DNA from: JAQVXR01 sp050945755
Lineage (GTDB): Bacteria > Bacillota > Dehalobacteriia > Dehalobacteriales > Dehalobacteriaceae
Length of the DNA stretch: 59,943 nucleotides
Assembly: GCA_050945755.1 (NCBI GenBank)
Contig: JBMNTN010000007.1
Coordinates: forward strand, 1 to 59,943
Direction of reading: 5' to 3'
This document shows positions 9,935 through 17,777 of the stretch, one piece after another. Under the pieces are notes generated by a model. That model was given only the letters and a program-made list of their open reading frames with translations. It ran no database searches and had not been told where the DNA came from. The position numbers were made by a program, and so were the translations under genes. Each line of letters opens with the position of its first letter. Position 1 is the first letter of the stretch.

Positions 9935-9955
9935 AGCACGTTAGTGCTTTTTTTT
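9935..9955 (+). terminator. Intrinsic terminator after murA
   Basis: AGCAC, loop GTTA, GTGCT, then eight T. Short but well-formed, 23 bp after the murA stop. Confidence 0.75.
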
Positions 9956-10014
9956 AATACTCAGTGGGACAAAGTTTACTGCGAATTAAATCACAAAAGC
10001 GCTATCATCAGAAC

Positions 10015-10043
10015 TACTTTCTTCAATTCGAAAATGTTATAAT
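10015..10043 (+). promoter_or_regulatory. Candidate extended -10 promoter for divIB-ftsA-ftsZ
   Basis: TATAAT at 10038-10043 is preceded by TG one base upstream (extended -10). The -35 position 17 bp upstream reads TACTTT, a poor match. It lies between the murA terminator and ftsQ. Confidence 0.4.
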
Positions 10044-10134
10044 TAAAATTAGATTTATTGATTTATGAAAAGCTGATCTTTATTAGGTACATGAGTTTTT
10101 GAACTTGCCCAAAGAAATATGATACTGGGGTGGA

Positions 10135-10902
10135 ATGATGACTGTCAGGGTAAAGCGGCATTACCGTCGAAGAAGAAAGCCGGGAAGTATTAGATGGATT
10201 ATGCATATTATGGCAGTACTGTTGATTATTGTTGCCGGCTATTTTTTTGCCCAATCCTCTTTTTTTTCGGTTTCAATAATTAAAGTCATGGGAACAGAAA
10301 GTATATCTGATGAAGAAATTATTAAAATTTCCGGCTTAGCCAAAGGAGAAAACATCTTTAAAACAGAAACTGATGCAGCAAAGGAAAAGATACTTACTCA
10401 TGCTTTGGTAGAAAGTGTAGAGGTAAATAAAAAACTTCCTGCTACGTTAGAAATTGCCCTTAAGGAACGAATTCCTTCGGCATTTATCCCGGCAGAGGGA
10501 GGGTTTTTCCAAATTGATTTAAAAGGACATATATTAAGAAGGCAAGCAACGATCGAATCTCAGTTGTTGCCGATCATTACAGGTGTAAATCTTTCACCGG
10601 GAACAGGTGTGGGGAAAAGATTAGATTCCGCGAAACTGCAAATGGGTTTACGGATGGTATCCCAAATGGATGAACGGGCAAAACAGATAGTAGCGGAGAT
10701 AGATGTTTCCGATCCACAGAAGTTAAAAGCATATACAGTACAGGGAACAGAAGTGCGGTTTGGTAATGCCGAAGACTTTCAAGAGAAGTTTAATAAATTT
10801 CTTCAGGTGATAAGTGACGAAGAAAAAATGGACAGACTGGATGAAATGGAGTATATTGATGTGAGCTTTAGCGGCAGACCGGTAGTATTTTATCGTAACT
10901 AA
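10135..10902 (+). CDS. ftsQ: FtsQ/DivIB cell-division membrane protein
   Basis: Bitopic divisome protein that links FtsL/FtsB-type partners and septal synthases. A basic cytoplasmic tail (residues 1-21, rich in Arg/Lys) is followed by one membrane helix (about 22-39) and an extracellular POTRA domain starting VSIIKVMGTESISDEEIIKISGL, then the FtsQ/DivIB beta domain. It has 255 residues, usual for the family. The start is ATG 10135 (ATG 10138 also possible) behind GGGGTGG. Position between murA and ftsA supports the call. Confidence 0.9.
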   Translation: MMTVRVKRHYRRRRKPGSIRWIMHIMAVLLIIVAGYFFAQSSFFSVSIIKVMGTESISDEEIIKISGLAKGENIFKTETDAAKEKILTHALVESVEVNKKLPATLEIALKERIPSAFIPAEGGFFQIDLKGHILRRQATIESQLLPIITGVNLSPGTGVGKRLDSAKLQMGLRMVSQMDERAKQIVAEIDVSDPQKLKAYTVQGTEVRFGNAEDFQEKFNKFLQVISDEEKMDRLDEMEYIDVSFSGRPVVFYRN

Positions 10903-11050
10903 GTAAAAACGATTATATTTTTGTATTTAAATAAATGGTTTTAGCAGGGAAATTAAGATTTGCGTTGAACTTTACAGTTTAAGGAATATGCTGGGTACGG
11001 CGTTTTTCCAAAAGAGTGAATCGCCTTTACTGCACGGGGGGTGGCAGGAA

Positions 11051-12286
11051 TTGGCCGGGCAAAATATTGTGGTCGGATTAGATGTGGGAACCACAAAGGT
11101 AGTAGCACTAGTTGGAGAAGTTGATGACCGAGGCGGAGTCAGTATTATCGGAGTTGGTGAGCAAGCTACCCAGGGCTTGAAGAAGGGTAGTATTATTGAT
11201 TTAGAAGGTGTTATCAAATCAATTACCCAGGCTGTGGAAAAAGCAGAGCACATGAGCGGCTGTCATTTGCAGACAGCTTTTATCAGTGTGTCCGGCCCAC
11301 ATCTTTCTTCAGTGATTAATAAAGGTGTTGTGGCAATTACCAATAAAGAGAAAGAGATTTCACCGGAGGATATTCATCGGGTACTGCAGGCTGCTAAAGT
11401 AGTAGCCCTGCCACAAGATAAAAAAATAATTCACGTGCATCCCCGCCAGTATACAGTAGATGGCAATGAAGGCATTATGGATCCAATTGGTATGGCCGGA
11501 ACAAGATTAGAAGCAGAAATCAACATTGTAACTGCTCCAGCAACAGCCCTACAGAATTTATTAAGGTGTCTCCAACGGGCAGATATTCAGGAAGAAGAGT
11601 TTATACCTGCTGCTTTAGCTTCCGCTGAAGCTGTACTCTTGCCTGCAGAACGGGATTTGGGGTGTTTGCTGGTTGATATTGGAGGAGGGACAACGGAATT
11701 TGCCATCTTTGATCAGGGGAGATTGTGGTATACCAGTGTTTTACCTGTAGGAGGAAATCTGATTACCAGTGATATTGCCATTGGACTGCGCACACCTGTC
11801 GAGGTGGCAGAAAATATTAAGATAACCCATGGTTGTGTTCTTCCGGATATAATGCCGGATAATGAGATGATTACAGTTCTGGATATGTTGGGAAAAGGAA
11901 GCAAGCAGGTCTCGAAGAAAGTAGTGGCATCAATTATTAGACCACGTATTCAGGAAATATTGACTCTCATCCGTAATGAGCTAAAAACCTCCGGATACAG
12001 GGGGATGCTGCCTGGTGGTATGATTATTACCGGGGGGGCTGTTTTACTGGAGGGGCTGGTAGAGTTGGCCTCTACTGAATTAAATTTACCTGTCCGGGTT
12101 GGCCTGCCGGACAGGATTAACGGAGTGAGCGAAGCTACCCAAGGCCCAGGATATGCTACTGCCACAGGATTGGTTTTATATGGGGCGAGACAGCTTTCGT
12201 CCATTCAGGCGGCACCGGCTAGGGAAAGATTTTTAGGTTCATTCTTAAACAGATTGAAACTATTTTTTCAGGACTTCTTTGATTAA
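11051..12286 (+). CDS. ftsA: FtsA, actin-like divisome anchor
   Basis: Actin-fold ATPase that tethers FtsZ to the membrane. The phosphate-1 motif VGLDVGTTKVVALVGE, the DIGGGTTEFAIF motif and ITGGAVLLEGL are visible. The protein ends in a basic amphipathic segment (ERFLGSFLNRLKLFFQDFFD), the usual membrane-targeting helix. I start at TTG 11051, seven bases after a G-rich ribosome site, which gives 411 residues and a normal N terminus. An ATG at 10988 would add 21 residues but has its AAGGA only two bases away. ftsZ follows after 31 bp. Confidence 0.93.
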   Translation: MAGQNIVVGLDVGTTKVVALVGEVDDRGGVSIIGVGEQATQGLKKGSIIDLEGVIKSITQAVEKAEHMSGCHLQTAFISVSGPHLSSVINKGVVAITNKEKEISPEDIHRVLQAAKVVALPQDKKIIHVHPRQYTVDGNEGIMDPIGMAGTRLEAEINIVTAPATALQNLLRCLQRADIQEEEFIPAALASAEAVLLPAERDLGCLLVDIGGGTTEFAIFDQGRLWYTSVLPVGGNLITSDIAIGLRTPVEVAENIKITHGCVLPDIMPDNEMITVLDMLGKGSKQVSKKVVASIIRPRIQEILTLIRNELKTSGYRGMLPGGMIITGGAVLLEGLVELASTELNLPVRVGLPDRINGVSEATQGPGYATATGLVLYGARQLSSIQAAPARERFLGSFLNRLKLFFQDFFD

Positions 12287-12317
12287 GTTTAAGTGAAATC
12301 TAAGGGGGATTTGGAGC

Positions 12318-13370
12318 ATGCTCGAATTTGATGACAATGATAACACACAATATGCTAAAATTAAGGTAGCCGGAGTAGGCGGCGGAGGAAACAATGCTGT
12401 CAATCGGATGATCAGGAGCAATCTGAAGGGTGTTGACTTTCTTGGCATTAATACGGATGCCCAAGCACTGCAACACTCGCAAGCTCAGACGCTCGTTCAA
12501 ATAGGAGAGAAGCTTACCAAGGGTCTTGGTGCAGGTGCTAACCCGGAAATCGGTAAAAAAGCGGCGGAAGAGACTAGAGAAGAATTAGTTGCCGTGCTAA
12601 AGGGAGCAGATATGGTTTTTGTTACAGCCGGTATGGGTGGTGGAACCGGAACCGGGGCTGCACCTGTGGTTGCGGAAGTAGCTCGGGAAGTAGGGGCACT
12701 TACAGTAGGGGTTGTCACCCGTCCTTTTTCCTTTGAAGGACGCCGCCGGGCGCAGCAAGCAGAAACTGGGATTTCAGAACTGAAAAGCAAAGTCGATACT
12801 CTTATTACGATACCTAATGATAAATTATTGCAGGTTGTTGATAAAAAAACAACAATAACGGAAGCATTTAGTGTTGCGGATGATATTCTGCGCCAAGGGG
12901 TACAAGGGATTTCCGATTTGATAGCCGTTCCGGGTCTAATTAATTTGGACTTCGCCGATGTAAAGACTATTATGAAGGATGCCGGTTCAGCATTAATGGG
13001 AATTGGTGTGGGAACAGGTGAAAATAGGGCTTCTGATGCTGCTAAAACAGCGATTTCCAGCCCGCTTTTAGAAACTTCCATTAATGGGGCAAAGGGCGTG
13101 CTCTTAAATATTACGGGAGGCTCAAATTTAGGCTTGTTTGAAGTAAACGAAGCGGCAGAAATAATTGCTGATGCCGCCGATCCGGAAGCAAATATTATAT
13201 TTGGGGCGGTAATTGACGAAAAATTGGAGGATACAGTAAGGGTTACTGTGATTGCCACAGGTTTTGACAATAAAGTTTCTCAACAACAGATTGAGACTCC
13301 TGAAATGGAAATTAAACCGTTTACCCTTGATGATTTAGATATTCCGGCATTTTTACGAAGAAAAGCCTAA
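12318..13370 (+). CDS. ftsZ: FtsZ, tubulin-like division GTPase
   Basis: Polymerises into the Z ring at the division site. The 350-residue protein has the GTP-binding start IKVAGVGGGGNNAVNRM, the tubulin signature GGGTGTGAAP, the synergy loop NLDFADVKTIM and the conserved C-terminal peptide DLDIPAFLRRK that binds FtsA and SepF; both partners are encoded in this window. ATG at 12318 follows a GGAG-containing leader. An intrinsic terminator lies about 90 bp downstream. Confidence 0.98.
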   Translation: MLEFDDNDNTQYAKIKVAGVGGGGNNAVNRMIRSNLKGVDFLGINTDAQALQHSQAQTLVQIGEKLTKGLGAGANPEIGKKAAEETREELVAVLKGADMVFVTAGMGGGTGTGAAPVVAEVAREVGALTVGVVTRPFSFEGRRRAQQAETGISELKSKVDTLITIPNDKLLQVVDKKTTITEAFSVADDILRQGVQGISDLIAVPGLINLDFADVKTIMKDAGSALMGIGVGTGENRASDAAKTAISSPLLETSINGAKGVLLNITGGSNLGLFEVNEAAEIIADAADPEANIIFGAVIDEKLEDTVRVTVIATGFDNKVSQQQIETPEMEIKPFTLDDLDIPAFLRRKA

Positions 13371-13460
13371 AACATTCCTGGGAAAAGGTCAAAAGAAAGG
13401 GCAGCATGTAAGCTGACTATTGTTAATTAGTAACTATAGTGTTTTGCTTTTTAAGTGATG

Positions 13461-13486
13461 AAAAGGAGCTTAGGCTCTTTTTTTTT
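13461..13486 (+). terminator. Intrinsic terminator after ftsZ
   Basis: GAGC, loop TTAG, GCTC, then nine T; the preceding A-run can extend the pairing. It closes the ftsQ-ftsA-ftsZ unit. The 13371-13799 gap also holds the spoIIG promoter and a leader hairpin (separate entries). Confidence 0.7.
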
Positions 13487-13621
13487 AGCAAAAATTCTGC
13501 TTTGCCACACTTATTGTTTTATAAGTTACCGATGATATTAATGCTGGAAAACTCTGTTTGTGTTTACGGACGCAGAATTAGTCAGAATTGATAATGCGGT
13601 TTATCCCGATGAAAACAGCAA

Positions 13622-13655
13622 GTGACACCTTTTTTACCCAGGTACAAGATATAAT
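13622..13655 (+). promoter_or_regulatory. spoIIG-type sigma-A promoter with 22-bp spacer
   Basis: GTGACA at 13622-13627 and TATAAT at 13650-13655 are separated by exactly 22 bp. The B. subtilis spoIIG promoter is known for sigma-A hexamers separated by 22 bp and for activation by Spo0A~P. No perfect Spo0A box (TGTCGAA) is seen upstream; the nearest resemblance is AGTCAGAA around 13580-13587. Confidence 0.5.
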
Positions 13656-13724
13656 GGTATTAGAAAAATATGGCATAGGGCTTGAAGAAAGTACATATAT
13701 TAGATTGATTGCAGGTTGAACAAG

Positions 13725-13748
13725 CAAACTATCCCTAGTTTGTTTTTT
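13725..13748 (+). terminator. Terminator-like hairpin in the spoIIGA leader
   Basis: CAAACTA, loop TCCC, TAGTTTG (perfect 7-bp stem) followed by six T. It lies about 70 nt downstream of the candidate spoIIG promoter and 52 bp before spoIIGA, with no gene in between. It could attenuate the operon or end a short leader RNA. No alternative antiterminator pairing is evident. Confidence 0.6.
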
Positions 13749-13799
13749 GGGGGTTCTTCATTTTCAGAACTGAATGCACTGCAGAATCTGAGGTGAAAC

Positions 13800-14699
13800 A
13801 TGCGAGAAACCTATATTGTTTATGCGGATATGATTTTTCTGATAAATTTTCTTTTAGATCTGGCGATTCTTTGGACAACAGCTAAGTTTGGCCACTTGCC
13901 TACTACCCGTATTCGCCTGGTATCAGGGGCTCTGATTGGGTCTTTTTACGCAGTGTTTATGATTCACCCCCGGGCAAGTATCCTTTATTTAATCTCGGTA
14001 AAAATTTTATTTTCACTCTTTATCATCGCCCTGACTTTCCCCAAATTAACTATAAAAAAATATTTTCAGGCTATCGCTTATTTTTATCTCATTAGCTTTA
14101 CCATGGCCGGTGCCGTAGTTGGATGCAGTTCTATTTTTTCTCAGAACCATTTTATCTTTCAGGAAATGTCCATTACCGGTCAGGGATTGTTATTTGCGTT
14201 GGCAGTAGCAGCAATATTAGGTGGCTGGGGCATCAAATATCTGAAGAAAAGCTGGAGAAAAAACCATTTTCAGGTACCTGTCCAAGTATTTTTAGGCCAT
14301 TCTTCAATTATTGTGGAAGCGCTGATTGATACCGGAAACGATCTGCGGGATCCCTTGACGCAGAAGCCGGTAATGATCGTTGAATACCAAGCGATAAAAA
14401 AAATTTTGCCGGAGGAATTTTGTCGGCAGTTTGAAAGGTACAGTACCACAGACATCACGAGAATAGTGGAAGGTTTAACTGATACAAGCTGGGCTAAGAG
14501 AATTAGAGTGATACCTTTTAATTCTATTGGAAAACACCATGGGATGCTGTTGGGGTTTAAGCCGGATTTGGTTGTTATTTTTGGGAGCCGAAAAGCTCCC
14601 ACCAAAGATGTGGTTGTGTGCCTTTATCATAATACATTGAGTACGGGAGGGACTTATCGAGCTGTGCTGAACCCGGAAGTATTGGAAACTGCGGCTTAA
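13800..14699 (+). CDS. spoIIGA: SpoIIGA, membrane aspartic protease for pro-sigma E
   Basis: Mother-cell protease that cuts pro-sigma E after receiving the SpoIIR signal from the forespore. The N-terminal half has about five membrane helices; the C-terminal half is an aspartic-protease-like domain with the catalytic motif ALIDTGNDLRDP (Asp177). The length of 299 residues is normal. ATG 13800 follows GAGGTG. sigE lies 15 bp downstream, the classical spoIIG operon, and spoIIR, encoding the activating signal, is 1.7 kb further on. Confidence 0.95.
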   Translation: MRETYIVYADMIFLINFLLDLAILWTTAKFGHLPTTRIRLVSGALIGSFYAVFMIHPRASILYLISVKILFSLFIIALTFPKLTIKKYFQAIAYFYLISFTMAGAVVGCSSIFSQNHFIFQEMSITGQGLLFALAVAAILGGWGIKYLKKSWRKNHFQVPVQVFLGHSSIIVEALIDTGNDLRDPLTQKPVMIVEYQAIKKILPEEFCRQFERYSTTDITRIVEGLTDTSWAKRIRVIPFNSIGKHHGMLLGFKPDLVVIFGSRKAPTKDVVVCLYHNTLSTGGTYRAVLNPEVLETAA

Positions 14700-14714
14700 G
14701 TTGAGAGGGGGATG

Positions 14715-15446
14715 ATGGTGCCGAAACAATGGATCAAAATCAAGTGGACATTTAAATTATGGCTGATCAAGGTATTGCAGTATTTTGATTGGATTCCCGG
14801 TGTTTATTATGTGGGAAGCAGTGAGGCTTTGCCGCCGCCCCTTTCCGGAGAGGAAGAAGGAATTCTCCTTTCCCGCTTGGAAATGGGGGACAATGCTGTA
14901 AAGGAAGTTTTGATCGAACGAAATCTGCGTCTCGTGGTATATATTGCGAGAAAATTTGAAAATACCGGTGTCGGCATTGAGGATCTCGTATCAATTGGTA
15001 CGATTGGCCTGATTAAAGCTGTCAACACTTTTGATCCACGAAAAAAGATTAAACTTGCCACCTATGCCTCTCGCTGTATTGAAAATGAGATTCTCATGCA
15101 CTTGCGGCGTAATAACAAGACCCGGTCGGAAGTGTCTTTTGATGAACCTTTAAATATAGATTGGGATGGAAATGAACTTTTGCTTTCGGATGTCTTAGGT
15201 ACTGAAAGTGATGTAATTTATAAATCAATAGAAGAAGAGGTAGAGAAAAAGCTGTTAAATGTGGCTATGGCAAAACTGAATCCTCGGGAGAAAAAAATCA
15301 TGGAACTTCGCTTTGGTTTGGGAGATGGGGTAGAAAAGACGCAAAAGGAAGTTGCCGATTTTTTGGGTATTTCCCAATCATATATTTCCCGTTTAGAGAA
15401 ACGCATTATTAAAAGATTGCGTAAAGAAATTCATAAGATGGAATAG
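14715..15446 (+). CDS. sigE: Pro-sigma E, early mother-cell sigma factor
   Basis: Sporulation sigma factor made as an inactive precursor. Residues 1 to about 27 form the hydrophobic, basic pro-sequence, ending near YYVGSSEALPPPLS, the region where SpoIIGA cleaves. Region 2 (NLRLVVYIARKFENTG, DLVSIGTIGLIKAVNTF, KLATYASRCIENEILM) and region 4 (QSYISRLEKRIIKRLRK) closely resemble known sigma E. Three start codons (ATG 14712, ATG 14715, GTG 14718) are close together; 14715 has the best spacing to GAGAGG. A strong terminator follows the gene. Confidence 0.96.
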   Translation: MVPKQWIKIKWTFKLWLIKVLQYFDWIPGVYYVGSSEALPPPLSGEEEGILLSRLEMGDNAVKEVLIERNLRLVVYIARKFENTGVGIEDLVSIGTIGLIKAVNTFDPRKKIKLATYASRCIENEILMHLRRNNKTRSEVSFDEPLNIDWDGNELLLSDVLGTESDVIYKSIEEEVEKKLLNVAMAKLNPREKKIMELRFGLGDGVEKTQKEVADFLGISQSYISRLEKRIIKRLRKEIHKME

Positions 15447-15486
15447 ATGATATTAAAAAGGAATGGCACTTTCTTGACGGTCTATC

Positions 15487-15510
15487 AGGCACTGGGGGTG
15501 CCTTTTTTTT
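15487..15510 (+). terminator. Intrinsic terminator after sigE
   Basis: AGGCAC, five-base loop, GTGCCT, then eight T. It separates the spoIIG operon from sigG. Confidence 0.8.
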
Positions 15511-15565
15511 GTGTAATAAAACTTTTGTTTAGCCTTGTTTAGAACGGCTATGCATGTTTCATTTG

Positions 15566-15595
15566 GTATATTTGACCGGGCGAATGGCAATAATT
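15566..15595 (+). promoter_or_regulatory. Candidate sigma-F promoter for sigG-spoIIR
   Basis: GTATA (15566-15570) and GGCAATAATT (15586-15595), 15 bp apart, match the B. subtilis sigma-F consensus GYWTA and GGNNANANTW at every defined base; the usual spacing is 15-16. The -10 ends 37 bp before sigG. In B. subtilis sigma F transcribes both spoIIIG (sigG) and spoIIR. Confidence 0.55.
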
Positions 15596-15632
15596 AAGTT
15601 AAACTGCAAAATTCTAACCGGGGGTAGTGGCC

Positions 15633-16412
15633 GTGCTGATCAACAAGGTAGAAATCTGTGGGGTAAATACATCTAAGTTACCGGTATTGTCAAATGAGAC
15701 GATGAGACAGCTCTTTATGGCCATGCACAATGGTGATAATAGTGCCCGCGAAAGACTGATTAACGGAAATTTGAGATTGGTTTTAAGTGTCATTCAGCGG
15801 TTTACTAATCGAGGTGAAAATGTAGATGACTTATTTCAGGTAGGCTGTATTGGGTTGATGAAGGCGACTGATAATTTTGACCTCTCCCAAAACGTAAAGT
15901 TTTCCACATATGCAGTACCAATGATTATCGGAGAAATCCGTCGCTATCTTAGGGATAACAACCCCATTAGAGTAAGCCGTTCACTGCGGGATATTGCTTA
16001 TAAAGCTCTTCAGGTCCGGGATCAATTGGTAAACAAACATTCCCGTGAACCGTCTGTAACAGAAATTGCTGACGAATTAAAACTGCCTCGTGAGGATATA
16101 GTCTTTGCATTGGATGCAATACAAGAACCGATATCTCTCTTTGAGCCAATCTACCATGACGGGGGTGATCCAATTTTTGTTATGGATCAGATTGGTGATG
16201 ATAAGAATCATGACTTGCTTTGGCTGGAAGGGATATCGGTACGTGAGGCTTTGCGTAAGTTGAGCGAGCGTGAAAAGAGGATTATCACACTGCGTTTTTT
16301 TGATGGAAAGACCCAAATGGAAGTGGCGGAGGAGATTGGCATCTCTCAAGCTCAAGTATCACGTTTGGAAAAAGGTGCTTTAATACATTTAAAGAAGCAC
16401 ATGTCAGTGTAA
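15633..16412 (+). CDS. sigG: Sigma G, late forespore sigma factor
   Basis: Forespore-specific sigma factor acting after engulfment. The N terminus NKVEICGVNTSKLPVL is the typical sigma G signature, followed by region 2 (NLRLVLSVIQRF, DDLFQVGCIGLMKATDNF, KFSTYAVPMIIGEIRRYLRDNNPIRVSRSLRDIA), region 3, and region 4 ending QAQVSRLEKGAL. Length is 259 residues. GTG 15633 sits seven bases after GGGGGTA and matches the family start; GTG 15627 would overlap the ribosome site. spoIIR follows after 33 bp. Confidence 0.96.
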   Translation: MLINKVEICGVNTSKLPVLSNETMRQLFMAMHNGDNSARERLINGNLRLVLSVIQRFTNRGENVDDLFQVGCIGLMKATDNFDLSQNVKFSTYAVPMIIGEIRRYLRDNNPIRVSRSLRDIAYKALQVRDQLVNKHSREPSVTEIADELKLPREDIVFALDAIQEPISLFEPIYHDGGDPIFVMDQIGDDKNHDLLWLEGISVREALRKLSEREKRIITLRFFDGKTQMEVAEEIGISQAQVSRLEKGALIHLKKHMSV

Positions 16413-16445
16413 CAAAAGTGTAATAAAGGTAAAAGGTGTAGAGAA

Positions 16446-17063
16446 ATGACATTTAAAACTAAACTTCTATTGGTGATAATCAGTGTGCTTTTTATTGCCG
16501 GCGGAACTATCTTGTACATCGGCGAAAAAAGTAATCAAATAACCTACGGAAATATGCTCAGGTTTCATGTTATTGCCAACAGCGATTCAATTTATGATCA
16601 GAAGGTCAAACTCCAAGTACGGAATGAAATAATAGAATATATGAAACCCTATTTCTCCCATGTTGAGACTTCCGCTGAGGCGGCAAACATGGTCCGAAAG
16701 CAGGCGTCGGCAATTGAAAGAGTGGCAGATAACTGTTTGGGTGCACATAAGGCAGGATACAGTGCCCGTGTTGAGTTAGGAGATTTTAATTTCCCGGCTA
16801 AAGCCTATGGAAACCTGGTATTGCCGGAAGGAAAATATCAGGCAGTGCGTGTGGTTTTGGGAGAGGGAGAAGGCCGTAACTGGTGGTGTGTACTATTTCC
16901 ACCTCTATGCTTTGTTGATCTTTCAAATTCCGTAGCAGTCCAAGTAAAAGAACCTAAACCTATTGAAGAGATCCATCAAGTAAGTGTTAAACCTGTTCAG
17001 GTGGAAATTCGCTTTCGACTTTTGGATTGGTGGAAAAAGGTGGGTGGGGAATTTACCTTATAA
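16446..17063 (+). CDS. spoIIR: SpoIIR, forespore signal for pro-sigma E processing
   Basis: Secreted signalling protein made in the forespore that triggers SpoIIGA across the septum. It has an N-terminal hydrophobic segment (about residues 5-23) serving as signal or anchor, then the family motif LRFHVIANSDS with downstream DQKVKLQVRNEI, and a conserved WWCVLFPPLCFVD stretch. The length of 205 residues fits the family. ATG 16446 follows AAAGGTG. In B. subtilis spoIIR is unlinked to sigG; here it directly follows sigG and probably shares its promoter. An intrinsic terminator lies 26 bp after the stop. Confidence 0.92.
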   Translation: MTFKTKLLLVIISVLFIAGGTILYIGEKSNQITYGNMLRFHVIANSDSIYDQKVKLQVRNEIIEYMKPYFSHVETSAEAANMVRKQASAIERVADNCLGAHKAGYSARVELGDFNFPAKAYGNLVLPEGKYQAVRVVLGEGEGRNWWCVLFPPLCFVDLSNSVAVQVKEPKPIEEIHQVSVKPVQVEIRFRLLDWWKKVGGEFTL

Positions 17064-17089
17064 AAGCTGATAGAATTATCCGATCAAAG

Positions 17090-17114
17090 CAGAACCAATA
17101 AGGGTTCTGTTTTT
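17090..17114 (+). terminator. Intrinsic terminator after spoIIR
   Basis: CAGAACC, loop AATAAG, GGTTCTG, then TTTTT. Perfect 7-bp stem ending the sigG-spoIIR unit. Confidence 0.8.
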
Positions 17115-17214
17115 GTTTTATCTACAATTGTCTGCAATCAGAACCTAATAGTTAATAAATTATGGTGCAGTTTTTTTTGTTGCCTCATATACTTAACTTA
17201 AGGAGGTGGCAAAA

Positions 17215-17496
17215 GTGCTAAAGGTTTCTGATTTAAAAATGAAGGATATTATTAACGTAGTGGACGGTAAACGACTTGGTTATATCAAAGATATTGAATT
17301 AAACTTGCAGAGTGGTAAAATAAAGTCCCTGCTTCTTCCAGGCATAAATAACAAGTTTATGGGCCTCTTTGGCCGGGGAGATGATTTAGCCATTTCCTGG
17401 GAACAAATTATGAAGGTAGGGCTTGATGTTATCTTAGTGGAAGTTCCGGGCTTTACTGAAGTAAAACATTTATCCAAAAATGATGAGGAGCTTTAA
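17215..17496 (+). CDS. ylmC: YlmC/YmxH-family PRC-barrel protein
   Basis: Small soluble protein (93 residues) of the YlmC/YmxH sporulation-associated family, which adopts a PRC-barrel fold: LKVSDLKMKDIINVVDGKRLGYIKDIEL is typical of PRC barrels. The molecular function is unknown. GTG 17215 is seven bases after a perfect AAGGAGG; GTG 17206 lies inside that ribosome site and is rejected. Its place after sigG equals that of ylmC in B. subtilis. Confidence 0.85.
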   Translation: MLKVSDLKMKDIINVVDGKRLGYIKDIELNLQSGKIKSLLLPGINNKFMGLFGRGDDLAISWEQIMKVGLDVILVEVPGFTEVKHLSKNDEEL

Positions 17497-17625
17497 GAAT
17501 ACCATTCTCCTGCATTTGATAATATCATTGATATTATGATGTGTTTCGACGATGCATTCAACATTAATTGGCTGTCAGCGGTTTTAGATTTCTGCTTTAT
17601 GAGCAGGTTATTTTTGCGGTAATAA

Positions 17626-17655
17626 TTGACAAGCCTAGATTTTGTGGGATATAAT
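17626..17655 (+). promoter_or_regulatory. Sigma-A promoter for nrdR-nrdD-nrdG
   Basis: Consensus TTGACA (17626-17631) and TATAAT (17650-17655) with an 18-bp spacer, 122 bp before nrdR. It is overlaid by the NrdR-box-like sites. Confidence 0.85.
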
Positions 17656-17678
17656 ATTCCAGGCACTAGATATGGGGC
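17632..17678 (+). promoter_or_regulatory. Tandem NrdR-box-like operators
   Basis: AGCCTAGATTTTGTGG (17632-17647) and GCACTAGATATGGGGC (17663-17678) each match 11 of 16 positions of the NrdR-box consensus (acaCwAtATaTwGtgt). They share CCTAGAT/ACTAGAT cores and start 31 bp apart, the spacing known for paired NrdR boxes. One fills the -35/-10 spacer and the other covers the transcription start, so binding should block RNA polymerase. Autoregulation of nrdR and control of nrdDG are inferred. Confidence 0.6.
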
Positions 17679-17777
17679 TTGGAATTTTATTTTGTTTTTA
17701 ATAGGCTGATTATTAATGTCGAATTACGTTGAACAAAGCCGCCTGAGGTTAAAAAATAACAATAAGGAGGTCGGATA

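Noticed and set aside
12497..13270. Long open frame on the minus strand opposite ftsZ (257 codons).
   Set aside because: It lies wholly inside ftsZ, its product is Ser/Ala/Pro-rich without recognisable motifs, and no ribosome site supports it.
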